Positions 25,616-32,742 of a DNA stretch of 38,444 nt are shown here, piece by piece; the stretch's first letter is position 1, and each line of letters starts with the position of its first letter. The position numbers and the translations under genes are program-made. The notes below the pieces were generated by a model. It had not been told where the DNA came from. It saw only the letters and a program-made list of their open reading frames with translations, and made no database searches. This DNA comes from Candidatus Faecalibacterium intestinigallinarum. GTDB taxonomy: Bacteria; Bacillota; Clostridia; Oscillospirales; Ruminococcaceae. The stretch spans positions 1-38,444 of the forward strand of contig DXHQ01000005.1 of NCBI GenBank assembly GCA_019113345.1. The letters run 5' to 3'.

Positions 25616-26218
25616 ATGTCAATTTTGATATCTGATACATCTGCTTGGATCAAAAAGATACCGTCTGAACAGCTTCAAGATGCTGACTTTGTCCGAATCG
25701 TAAATTTCTTTGTGTTTCACTCTCCGTGCAAAGGACTGTCCGCCATGGGTGTTTCTCTTGCGGAATATGGCTGGAGCAACCCATGGAAATCTCCCTTTTA
25801 TTTGAATAAACAGCTGCGGCAGGCGGCTACAAATTATGAACTGCTTTTTTCTGCTCAAAATCGTACAACAAAGAAAAATCAGTCGGCCGTAGAAAATAAA
25901 GAAGCTAAAAAAGATATGATGGAAATGGCTCTGGAAAAATCTGGCCTGAAAGATCATTTTCCACACTCTTTTGAAAAAGAAGTTATTTGCTTCCGCAACA
26001 ATAAAAACAATCAGTTTATCAGTGCGTTTTACCATATTCGCAACGCTCTGGCACATGGACGTTTCTGTATCCAAAATGTGAACGGAGAGGATTTCTTTGC
26101 ATTTGAGGATGTAGGCAAAAATAAGGTGAGTGCAAGGATGATCTTGAGAAAGTCAACTCTTCTTCAATGGATCGAATTGATAGAAGGCGGAGAGAAACCC
26201 TATCAAAGAGCTCAATAA
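25616..26218 (+). CDS. HEPN-like protein with RX4H motif (accessory cassette gene 2)
   Basis: 200 residues, no named family recognised. Near the C-terminus is FYHIRNALAHGRF: R142-N-A-L-A-H147 fits the RX4-6H motif of HEPN domains, where the residue after Arg is often Asn. Many HEPN proteins with this motif are metal-independent RNases in toxin-antitoxin, abortive-infection and CRISPR systems, and similar AHGRF contexts occur in phage-defence HEPN proteins. The helical part ahead of it (100-140) and LLQWIELIEG after it suit the bundle. The N-terminal half (1-80) is unassigned. It is AT-rich like its partner; AAAGGGATGAG lies just before the ATG. A terminator follows. The RNase role is inference. 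Confidence 0.75.
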   Translation: MSILISDTSAWIKKIPSEQLQDADFVRIVNFFVFHSPCKGLSAMGVSLAEYGWSNPWKSPFYLNKQLRQAATNYELLFSAQNRTTKKNQSAVENKEAKKDMMEMALEKSGLKDHFPHSFEKEVICFRNNKNNQFISAFYHIRNALAHGRFCIQNVNGEDFFAFEDVGKNKVSARMILRKSTLLQWIELIEGGEKPYQRAQ

Positions 26219-26221
26219 GAC

Positions 26222-26260
26222 AAGCCCCCCACCTCCCGGATGGGAAGCGGGGGCTTTTTT
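26222..26260 (+). terminator. Terminator of the accessory cassette
   Basis: Stem AAGCCCCC / GGGGGCTT enclosing an inner TCCC/GGGA, then six T. Its 32 bases at 26232-26263 are repeated exactly at 26939-26970. Confidence 0.85.
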
Positions 26261-26263
26261 GCG
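26232..26263 (+). repeat. 32-bp direct repeat, copy 1 (terminator sequence)
   Basis: Identical to 26939-26970; the two copies flank the toxin-antitoxin pair. The last 16 bases also match the rplQ terminator end at 24231-24246. Confidence 0.9.
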
Positions 26264-26295
26264 GCCCAAAATAGATAATTGATGCGCTTATTATG

Positions 26296-26324
26296 TTGAT
26301 AAAATGCGCATGCTATGCTATACT
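26296..26324 (+). promoter_or_regulatory. Promoter/operator of the dinJ-yafQ pair
   Basis: -35 TTGATA (26296-26301), 17-base spacer, -10 TATACT (26319-26324). The spacer contains the palindrome ATGCGCAT, and ATGCGC occurs again just upstream near 26282; these are plausible sites for autorepression by the antitoxin, as is usual for the family. Confidence 0.65.
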
Positions 26325-26347
26325 ATATCTGTAAGGAGGTGTGCTGT

Positions 26348-26629
26348 ATGGCCAAAGTAAGTACCAATCTCAGCCTGGACGCCGACCTCAAGCGGGAGGC
26401 GCAGGCGCTGTATGCCGACCTCGGGATGGACCTGAGCACGGCTGTGAATATCTTTCTCCGGCAGTCCCTGCGGGTGCAGGGGGTGCCCTTCAGCATCACG
26501 CGGGAGAGCCCGAACGCAGACACCGCCGCCGCCCTGGCTGAATACCAGGCGATGAAGGCCCATCCGGAACAGTATAAGCGCTACGCCTCGTTCCGCGATG
26601 CGATGGACGAGGTACTGGCGGATGTATGA
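26348..26629 (+). CDS. RelB/DinJ-family antitoxin
   Basis: 93 residues. An N-terminal ribbon-helix-helix domain (MAKVSTNLSLDADLKREAQA, then LGMDLSTAVNIFLRQSL) is typical of DinJ/RelB; QGVPFSITRESPN matches the usual link to the toxin-binding part. It should dimerise on DNA to repress its operon and wrap around the toxin. AAGGAGGTG lies at good spacing before the ATG at 26348; an upstream in-frame ATG at 26315 lies inside the promoter. It overlaps the toxin gene by eight bases. Base composition is GC-rich like the core genome, unlike the cassette just before it. Confidence 0.93.
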   Translation: MAKVSTNLSLDADLKREAQALYADLGMDLSTAVNIFLRQSLRVQGVPFSITRESPNADTAAALAEYQAMKAHPEQYKRYASFRDAMDEVLADV

Positions 26630-26897
26630 GGTCGTCCTTTCCAACCGATTTCGCAGGGATTTGAAACTTGCTGCTAGACGGGGCTACGATCTTGCCCTGC
26701 TCAACGACATTGTGGAGCGCCTTGCTAAAGGGGAAGCGCTTGCCGCCAGGCACCGCGACCACAACTTGACGGGGGATTACAGCGGCTTCCGGGAATGCCA
26801 TATCCAGCCGGATTGGCTGCTGATCTACCGGACGGATGGTGAAGCGCTGATGCTCTTTCTGATGCGGACCGGAACACATGCAGACCTGTTTGACTGA
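26622..26897 (+). CDS. YafQ-family mRNA interferase toxin
   Basis: 91 residues, RelE-fold. YafQ-type toxins bind the ribosome and cleave mRNA in the A-site. Residues matching the YafQ active site are present: His in ARHRDHNLTGDYSGFRE, His-x3-Asp-Trp in CHIQPDWLLIYR, and the C-terminal His in RTGTHADLF. It therefore looks active. The start at 26622 overlaps the antitoxin stop by eight bases, the usual arrangement. A terminator copy follows. Confidence 0.92.
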   Translation: MYEVVLSNRFRRDLKLAARRGYDLALLNDIVERLAKGEALAARHRDHNLTGDYSGFRECHIQPDWLLIYRTDGEALMLFLMRTGTHADLFD

Positions 26898-26931
26898 TGG
26901 CAGAAGGCTGGCCGCTGCATGATTGGAACAA

Positions 26932-26967
26932 GCTCCCGCCTCCCGGATGGGAAGCGGGGGCTTTTTT
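26932..26967 (+). terminator. Terminator of the toxin-antitoxin pair
   Basis: AAGCTCCCGC pairs with GCGGGGGCTT (one wobble pair), then six T. Nearly the same as the terminator at 26222-26260. Confidence 0.85.
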
Positions 26968-26970
26968 GCG
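26939..26970 (+). repeat. 32-bp direct repeat, copy 2 (terminator sequence)
   Basis: Exact match to 26232-26263. The two copies are 707 bases apart and enclose the toxin-antitoxin pair. Confidence 0.9.
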
Positions 26971-26998
26971 CCTGCCTATAGAATTTGTCACAAATGGA

Positions 26999-27007
26999 TG
27001 GTACAAT
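26999..27007 (+). promoter_or_regulatory. Possible extended -10 promoter for the FG-GAP lipoprotein operon
   Basis: TGG directly before TACAAT (27002-27007) makes an extended -10. No good -35 box lies at normal distance. Confidence 0.45.
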
Positions 27008-27043
27008 AGAAAAGCAAGTGCTGGCCGGAAGGGGGAACGCGGC

Positions 27044-28342
27044 GTGAATGTTGGGACAAGGCTGGCGGCGGCGGTCTGCGCCGCGGCGCTCTGCGCGGGC
27101 TGCGCCGGGCTGCCGGGGACCGAGCGCGCCTCGGTGGAGGAGCTGCTGCGGGCGCCGCGCCTGGAAGGCGACTACGGCGAGATCCAGGCGGCTCTGGACG
27201 GGTGGCTGGGGCAGAGCGCCCAGCTGCGCTATCCGCTCAACGGCGAGCTGCTCAGCCCCTTTTTGATGGGCGATTTTGACGGGGACGGTGTGCAGGACGC
27301 CGCCGTCCTCTACACCGCGACCGATGTGCCCAACATCTGCCTGGCGGTGCTGCAAAAGGACGACGCGGGCGCCTGGCAGGTGCAGGACGCCGTCGAGGGT
27401 CTGACCGATACGGTGGACACCGTCCGCTTTGCCCGCCTGCAGGAGGGCGGAGCCGACCAGATCGTGGTGGGCTACACCGCCCAGCAGGCCGACAGCTACC
27501 TGGCGGTCTACGCCTACCAGGACGGCGAGATCGACGATATCCTGGCCGAGCCCTACGACCAGTACCTCGTCGAGGACATCACCGGCACCGGCTACGAGGA
27601 CCTGCTGGTCCTCGACACCGACGCGCAGGGGGCCTCGCAGATCAAGCTGCTCACCTCCGACCGGGAGGGCGGCTTCCGGCAGGCGGCGGTGATGGGGCTG
27701 TCGGCCGACCGGTACACCGGCTGCGCCTCGCTGGCGGCCGGCATGGGGGCCTACGGCGGGCAGTATCTGGTGCTGGACGGATGGACCGGCGTTTCGGGGG
27801 CGAATCTGGCGTCGGTGCTGCTGCGCTACAACGAACAGACCCAGCAGATGGAGCCGGCCCGCCAGATCGGCGCCGACGCCCTGTACGAGGCGTCGCTGCG
27901 CAATGTACCCGACCTGACCAGCCGCGACCTCGACCGGGACGGCGTGGTCGAGATCCCCACCCAGCCCGAAGGGGCGGGGCTCATCAACATGGACCAGGGC
28001 CGGCGGATGGACTTCATCCTCTGGATGGACTACACCAGCGCCCAGCCCCGCAAGAGCTTTGGGCTGCTGGACGAGGAGCTGGGCTTTTATCTTGAACTGC
28101 CGATGGAATGGTACGGCATCCTGATGCTGACCGACGGCCCGGCGGAGGACACGGTGGAGCTGCGCAGCCAGGATGGCGAACAGCTCTACCTGACGGTGCG
28201 GGTGACCGGCCTTGCCGACCGCACCTCCGGCTGGACGCGGCTGGGGGTGGTGTCCAACCGGCTGGTGCAGGCGCAGTTCGGGCCGGATGCGGCGCTGAAC
28301 GACCCGCTCTACCGGCTGTCCCGCTCGTTCTATATTTTGTAA
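27044..28342 (+). CDS. FG-GAP/VCBS-repeat lipoprotein
   Basis: 432 residues. GTG start at 27044, with AAGGGGGA upstream. Signal peptide MNVGTRLAAAVCAAAL with lipobox L16-C-A-G-C20, so it is anchored to the outer face of the membrane. The mature part has repeats with calcium-binding-like loops: DFDGDGVQD (77-85), DITGTGYED and DLDRDGVVE, each next to a strand such as AAVLY or LLVLD. This is the pattern of FG-GAP/VCBS beta-propellers. The gene leads an operon with a response regulator (12-base gap) and a histidine kinase, so it may take part in signal detection at the cell surface; that link rests on position only. Its ligand is unknown. Confidence 0.8.
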   Translation: MNVGTRLAAAVCAAALCAGCAGLPGTERASVEELLRAPRLEGDYGEIQAALDGWLGQSAQLRYPLNGELLSPFLMGDFDGDGVQDAAVLYTATDVPNICLAVLQKDDAGAWQVQDAVEGLTDTVDTVRFARLQEGGADQIVVGYTAQQADSYLAVYAYQDGEIDDILAEPYDQYLVEDITGTGYEDLLVLDTDAQGASQIKLLTSDREGGFRQAAVMGLSADRYTGCASLAAGMGAYGGQYLVLDGWTGVSGANLASVLLRYNEQTQQMEPARQIGADALYEASLRNVPDLTSRDLDRDGVVEIPTQPEGAGLINMDQGRRMDFILWMDYTSAQPRKSFGLLDEELGFYLELPMEWYGILMLTDGPAEDTVELRSQDGEQLYLTVRVTGLADRTSGWTRLGVVSNRLVQAQFGPDAALNDPLYRLSRSFYIL

Positions 28343-28354
28343 GGAGGGAAACCG

Positions 28355-29047
28355 ATGGTAAAAGTACTGGTGGTGGAGGATGAGGCCAGCATCCGCGAGG
28401 TCATTGCCCTGAACCTGCGCCGCAGCGGGATGGAGGTGCTGGAGGCCGGCAGCGCCGAGGAGGCGCTGACCCTGCTGGAACAGGCCCCCGACTGCAGCGC
28501 CGCCATCCTCGACGTGATGCTGCCCGGGATGAACGGCTTCTCCCTCTGCGAGACCATCCGCCGCTCCAACCAGAAGATCGGCATCATCATCCTCAGCGCC
28601 AAAGGGCAGGAGCAGGACAAGATCCGGGGCCTGTCCATCGGCGCCGACGACTATATGACCAAGCCCTTTTCGGTCAGCGAGCTGCTGGCCCGGGTCGAGG
28701 CGCTCTGCCGCCGGGTGGGGCGGGGCGGCGGGGAAGAGCGCGCCCCCACCGCCCTGGTCAGCGGCGGGTTCGTGCTGGACGAGAACCGCCGCCTGCTGCT
28801 CAAGGCGGGGCGGCCCATCGAGCTGACCCAGGTCGAGTTTCAGATCATGGAGCTGTTCTTCCGCAGCCCGGGCACCGCCCTGAGCCGGGAGAAGATCCTG
28901 AAAGGGGTCTGGGGCGAAAACTACTTCGGGGACGTCAAGATCGTGGATGTCAACATCCGCCGCCTGCGGATGAAGATCGAGGACGAGCCCTCCCACCCGG
29001 CCCATATCCTGACGGTGTGGGGTTACGGCTACCGCTGGGAAGAGTGA
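28355..29047 (+). CDS. OmpR/PhoB-family response regulator
   Basis: 230 residues. Receiver domain (1 to about 120) with acidic pair VVEDE, phosphoacceptor D53 (AAILDVMLPGMNGF), Ser in IIILSAKG and Lys in DYMTKPF. The C-terminal winged helix (about 135-230) has LTQVEFQIMELFFRSPG and VWGYGYRWEE. It should bind DNA as a dimer when phosphorylated by the kinase encoded eight bases downstream. AAGGAGG lies before the ATG. Target genes are not evident; its own operon is a candidate. Confidence 0.96.
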   Translation: MVKVLVVEDEASIREVIALNLRRSGMEVLEAGSAEEALTLLEQAPDCSAAILDVMLPGMNGFSLCETIRRSNQKIGIIILSAKGQEQDKIRGLSIGADDYMTKPFSVSELLARVEALCRRVGRGGGEERAPTALVSGGFVLDENRRLLLKAGRPIELTQVEFQIMELFFRSPGTALSREKILKGVWGENYFGDVKIVDVNIRRLRMKIEDEPSHPAHILTVWGYGYRWEE

Positions 29048-29054
29048 GCTTTTT

Positions 29055-30527
29055 ATGTGGAAAAAAGTGAAGCGCCCCTGGCGGGCCGGCCCCGGCGCGG
29101 GGCTGCGCAGCGGCATCACCCGCCGGTGGGCCCGGGGCAGCCTGCTGGTCATCGTGCTGCTGCTGGCGGTGATCGAGGGGATGTTCCTCTACAGCACCGT
29201 CCACGGCTACTATGACGGGGTGCAGCAGAGTATGTACCGGCGGTTTTCCTCCATCAACGGGCAGCTGAAGGTGTACAGCAGCGGCACCGCCCGCCGGACC
29301 GCCGCCAGCCGCAGCCTGGCGCTGCGCCGGATGGTGGAGCAGTTTGCCGACAAGGACAAATACGAGTTCATGCTGCTGGACGGCGAGGGCAGCGTCATCG
29401 CCAGCACCAGCGGCACCAACGCCGGGGGCATCATCGTCCCCGACGACTTTGAGCAGGCGCAGACCGCCCCCGACGGGTACGGCACCGCCGTCTATACCAC
29501 CTCCACCGGGGAGCCGGTCATGTCGGTCTGCTGTCTGGTGCCCTATGCCGCCGAAGAGATCGTGGCCATGCGGCTGGTGACCAGCCTGACCCTGATCCGC
29601 CGGCAGGTGCAGAACGCCGTCCTGCTGGGCCTGACGGCGGGGGCGGTGGCCCTTGCCATCGCGGCGGCCTCGGGGCTGTACTTTGTGCGCAGCATCGTGG
29701 TGCCGCTGGGGCAGGTGGAGCGGGCCGCCGCCGACATCGCCCGCGGCGACCTGGACACCCGCCTGCCCGAGACCAACCCGCCCCGGGACGAGCTGGACCG
29801 GCTGCGGGGCAGCATCAACCGGATGGCCCAGGGACTGGCCGAGACCGAGAAGATGAAAAACGAGTTCATCTCTTCGGTCTCCCATGAGCTGCGCACCCCC
29901 CTGACCTCCATCCGGGGCTGGGTCGAGACGCTGGAAGCCCTCGACGACCCCGGGGACGCGAACTACCGCAAGGGGCTGGAGATCATCGACAGCGAGACCG
30001 GCCGGCTGTACAGCATGGTGGAGGAGCTGCTGGATTTCAGCCGGCTGCAAAATGGAGGCATCCAGATGGACTGCCGTCCCCTCGACCTGGTGGCCGAGTT
30101 GACCGACGCTCTGCTGTTCTGCGAGCCGCGGATGAGGCAGGAAGATCTGGCGCTCCACTACGCCGAGCCGGAGGAGATGATCCCGGTCTACGCCGACCCC
30201 GGCCGGCTGCGGCAGGTCTTTATCAACGTGCTGGACAACGCCATCAAGTATTCGGCCCCCGGCGGGCGGATCACCGTCAAGCTGTGGGCGGGGGAGTACA
30301 AGGCCTTTGTCGAGATCATCGACCAGGGCCGCGGCATCCCCCCCGAGGACCTGGGCAGCGTCAAGGGCAAGTTCTTCAAGGGCAGCAACGCGGTCCGGGG
30401 CAGCGGCATCGGGCTGGCGCTGGTGGATTCCATCATGACCGCCCTGGACGGCACCCTCGACCTGCGCAGCACCCTGGGCAAGGGCACGGTCGTTACGCTG
30501 GGGCTGCCGCTGTATAAAAAGCTATAA
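29055..30527 (+). CDS. Membrane sensor histidine kinase with HAMP domain
   Basis: 490 residues. Two membrane segments (about 29-47 and 186-208) enclose an external sensor region of about 140 residues with no recognised fold. A HAMP domain (IARGDLDTRLPETNPP) follows, then HisKA with phosphoacceptor H277 (SSVSHELRTPLTSIRGW) and HATPase with N box (NVLDNAIKYS), G1 (IDQGRGIPPE) and G2 (GSGIGLALVDSIM). Layout is like PhoR/ResE kinases. The cognate regulator lies just upstream, and the surface lipoprotein before it may feed the sensor. A repeat element begins one base after the stop. Confidence 0.96.
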   Translation: MWKKVKRPWRAGPGAGLRSGITRRWARGSLLVIVLLLAVIEGMFLYSTVHGYYDGVQQSMYRRFSSINGQLKVYSSGTARRTAASRSLALRRMVEQFADKDKYEFMLLDGEGSVIASTSGTNAGGIIVPDDFEQAQTAPDGYGTAVYTTSTGEPVMSVCCLVPYAAEEIVAMRLVTSLTLIRRQVQNAVLLGLTAGAVALAIAAASGLYFVRSIVVPLGQVERAAADIARGDLDTRLPETNPPRDELDRLRGSINRMAQGLAETEKMKNEFISSVSHELRTPLTSIRGWVETLEALDDPGDANYRKGLEIIDSETGRLYSMVEELLDFSRLQNGGIQMDCRPLDLVAELTDALLFCEPRMRQEDLALHYAEPEEMIPVYADPGRLRQVFINVLDNAIKYSAPGGRITVKLWAGEYKAFVEIIDQGRGIPPEDLGSVKGKFFKGSNAVRGSGIGLALVDSIMTALDGTLDLRSTLGKGTVVTLGLPLYKKL

Positions 30528-30528
30528 A

Positions 30529-30723
30529 CCCTCTCCGTCACAGCCTGCGGCTGTGCTACCTCCCCCATAGGGGGAGGCGAGATACGCCCGTGGGTATCGG
30601 GCGGGTCGGGGTGAGGCGCACTTGTTCACGACTTTGCCTCACCGCCAAGTGGCCCGGGCCTGACGCAGGTATACTTGGCTCCCCCCTGTGGGGGAGCTGG
30701 CGAGCGGAGCGAGCCTGAGAGGG
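30529..30723. repeat. MITE-like inverted-repeat element, copy 2
   Basis: 195 bp, filling nearly the whole gap between the histidine kinase stop and DUF1385. Ends CCCTCTC (30529-30535) and GAGAGGG (30717-30723). Inside are hairpins: CACAGCC/GGCTGTG (30539-30555), CCTCCCCC/GGGGGAGG (30559-30577), GATAC/GTATC (about 30581-30598), GTGAGGC/GCCTCAC (about 30611-30642) and GCTCCCCC/GGGGGAGC (30678-30697). The right end (30690-30723) matches the right end of the element at 7842-8000 at 28 of 34 positions. No gene is seen in it. It must be transcribed as the untranslated leader of DUF1385 or the tail of the kinase mRNA. Confidence 0.75.
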
Positions 30724-30747
30724 AAGCAAACAGGAGTAAATAGACCA

Positions 30748-31698
30748 ATGAACCATCAAGCAAAGAAAGAATGTTTCAAGACCAGTGTGGGCGGGCAGGC
30801 CCTGATGGAGGGGATCATGATGCGGGGCCCCCGGCAGATCTGCTGTGCGGTCCGCCGCCCCGACGGCGGCATCGAGACAAGGCTCGACCCCATCCCCGCC
30901 CGCAAAAGCTGGATGAAGATTCCCATCGTGCGGGGGGCCGTCTCGATGATCGAGAGCCTGATCGTGGGCTACCGGTACATGATGTACTCGGCCGAGATCA
31001 GCATGGGGGAGGACTACGACGCCGAAGAAGAGGAGACCGCCTTTGAAAAGTGGGTGGGGGAGCACCTGGGCGAAAAGGCCGAAAAAGCCCTGCTGACCGG
31101 CGCGGCTGTCGTGGGGGGCCTCGGGGCCATCCTGCTCTTTACCGTCCTGCCCACCTTGGTGACGGCCAGCATCGGCCACTTTGTCGAGCTGGGCCGCTGG
31201 CCCCGGGTCATCTTGGAGGGTGTGCTGAAGGTGGCCATCTTCCTGGGGTATATGTTCCTCATCTCCCGGATGAAGGAGATCGAGCGGGTCTTCCGCTACC
31301 ACGGGGCCGAGCACAAGACCATCGCCTGCTATGAGGCGGGGGACGAGCTGACGGTGGAAAACGTCCGCAAGTACACCCGTTTCCACCCCCGGTGCGGCAC
31401 CAGCTTTCTGATCCTGGTGGTCATCATCAGCGTGTTTTTGTACAGCGTCCTGCCCTGGAGCAGCACCGGGCTGCGGGTCCTGCTCAAATTGCTGCTGCTG
31501 CCGGTGGTGATGGGGATCAGCTACGAGGTGCTCAAGTGGTGCGGCCGGTCGGACAGCCTGTTCAGCCATCTTGTCCGCCAGCCGGGCCTGTGGGTGCAGC
31601 GGCTGACCGTCTTTGAGCCGGACGACAGTATGATCGAGGTGGCCATCGAGGCGGTCAAGCCGGTCCTGCCCGAGCGCCCCGAGGAGGGCCGGTGGTAA
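30748..31698 (+). CDS. DUF1385 (YqhQ-family) membrane protein
   Basis: 316 residues. Function unknown; the family is conserved in Firmicutes and Thermotogae and often sits beside prmC and prfA. Typical parts: SVGGQALMEGIMMRGPRQIC, IPIVRGAVSMIESLIVGYRY, RVFRYHGAEHKTIACYEAGD, and RFHPRCGTSFLILVVIISVF. Four or so membrane segments are visible (about 130-150, 165-190, 225-245, 250-270). The His/Glu and Cys residues in YHGAEHKTIACYE suggest metal binding, untested. The start at 30748 follows CAGGAG; an earlier in-frame ATG at 30688 lies inside the repeat. Overlaps prmC by seven bases. Confidence 0.92.
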   Translation: MNHQAKKECFKTSVGGQALMEGIMMRGPRQICCAVRRPDGGIETRLDPIPARKSWMKIPIVRGAVSMIESLIVGYRYMMYSAEISMGEDYDAEEEETAFEKWVGEHLGEKAEKALLTGAAVVGGLGAILLFTVLPTLVTASIGHFVELGRWPRVILEGVLKVAIFLGYMFLISRMKEIERVFRYHGAEHKTIACYEAGDELTVENVRKYTRFHPRCGTSFLILVVIISVFLYSVLPWSSTGLRVLLKLLLLPVVMGISYEVLKWCGRSDSLFSHLVRQPGLWVQRLTVFEPDDSMIEVAIEAVKPVLPERPEEGRW

Positions 31699-32657
31699 GG
31701 CCGGGCCTCGCCCCCCGGCAGGCTTTGGCCGGGGTGGAAGCCCGCCTTGCGGCTGCCGGCTGTCCCGACGCCGGATTCGACGCGGCCGAGCTGTTCCGGC
31801 TGGCCGCCGGCCGGGACGCACGTCTCTCCGACCGGCCCCTGTCCCAGGCGGAGGCCGCCCGCCTGGAGGAGGTGACCGCCCGCCGCGCCGCCCGGGAACC
31901 GCTGCAGTATATCTGCGGGCGGTGGCCCTTTCTGACCTTTGAGCTGGCGGTGGGGCCGGGGGTCCTCTGTCCCCGCCCCGACACCGAGGTGGTGGCCGAG
32001 ACCGCCGCCGAACTGCTGGAAGGGGCGGCGCAGCCCCGCGTCCTCGACCTCTGCGCCGGGACCGGCTGTCTCGGCCTCGGGGTCAAGGCCCTGCGGCCCG
32101 ACGCCCGGGTCACCTGCCTGGAAAAGAGCCCCGAGGCCCTGCCCTACCTGCGGCTGAACGCCCGCTGCGCCCTGTCCGGCGCGCTGGACGCCGCCCCCGG
32201 CGGGATGGAGGACCTGCTGGAGCCCGACGCCTTCGACGAGGCGGCCCTCTGTGAAAAGCTGGGCCTGCCGGCGTTTGCCCCGCCCGCCGTCGAGGTGGTG
32301 GAAGGGGACCTGTTCACCTACTGGCAGACCCTGCCGGCGGGGCAGCTGGACCTCATCGTCTCAAACCCCCCCTACCTGACGGCGGAGGAGATGACGCAGC
32401 TGCAGCCCGAGACCGCCCGGGAGCCGGCCATGGCGCTGGCGGCAGGCCCTGACGGGCTGGATTTTTACCGCGCCCTGGCGGCGCATTACCGGGACGCTCT
32501 GCGCCCCGGCGGCGCGCTGGTGCTGGAGATCGGATGGCGGCAGCGCGAGGCGGTGACCGCCCTGCTGACCGCCTGCGGCTGGACCGATATCGTCTGCCGC
32601 AAAGACTACGGCGGCAACGACCGGTGCATAGCGGCCAGGGCGCCCCGGTCCGGCTGA
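31692..32657 (+). CDS. prmC: Peptide chain release factor methyltransferase PrmC, with insertion
   Basis: 321 residues; homologues are usually about 280-290. PrmC methylates Gln of the GGQ motif in release factors RF1 and RF2. Visible: helical N-terminal domain, [30 protein letters not shown] motif [15 protein letters not shown], and catalytic NPPY (225-228, [12 protein letters not shown]). Between LRLNARCAL and VEVVEGDLF about 38 extra residues (162-199) are inserted. GTG start at 31692 overlaps the DUF1385 stop; GAGGAGG lies just upstream. In many Clostridia prfA follows prmC; here recA does, so prfA must be elsewhere. Confidence 0.92.
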   Translation: MVRPGLAPRQALAGVEARLAAAGCPDAGFDAAELFRLAAGRDARLSDRPLSQAEAARLEEVTARRAAREPLQYICGRWPFLTFELAVGPGVLCPRPDTEVVAETAAELLEGAAQPRVLDLCAGTGCLGLGVKALRPDARVTCLEKSPEALPYLRLNARCALSGALDAAPGGMEDLLEPDAFDEAALCEKLGLPAFAPPAVEVVEGDLFTYWQTLPAGQLDLIVSNPPYLTAEEMTQLQPETAREPAMALAAGPDGLDFYRALAAHYRDALRPGGALVLEIGWRQREAVTALLTACGWTDIVCRKDYGGNDRCIAARAPRSG

Positions 32658-32664
32658 GGGCGTC

Positions 32665-32703
32665 ACAACTTCCTGTTGTAATTTCCCTGATTTGTGGTAT
32701 ACT
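32665..32703 (+). promoter_or_regulatory. Promoter of recA with overlapping inverted repeat
   Basis: -35 TTGTAA (32676-32681), 16-base spacer, extended -10 TGG-TATACT (32698-32703). An inverted repeat ACAAC-N5-GTTGT (32665-32679) overlaps the -35. The classical Firmicutes LexA box (GAAC-N4-GTTC) is not seen. Confidence 0.65.
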
Positions 32704-32742
32704 GTAAGGGAAAAGATTCTTATTGCAAAGGAGCATCAGGGT

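Noticed and set aside
26825-29152. Open frame of 775 codons on the minus strand
   Set aside because: Antisense to the FG-GAP lipoprotein and response regulator; no ribosome-binding site or recognisable domain. Shadow of codon bias.
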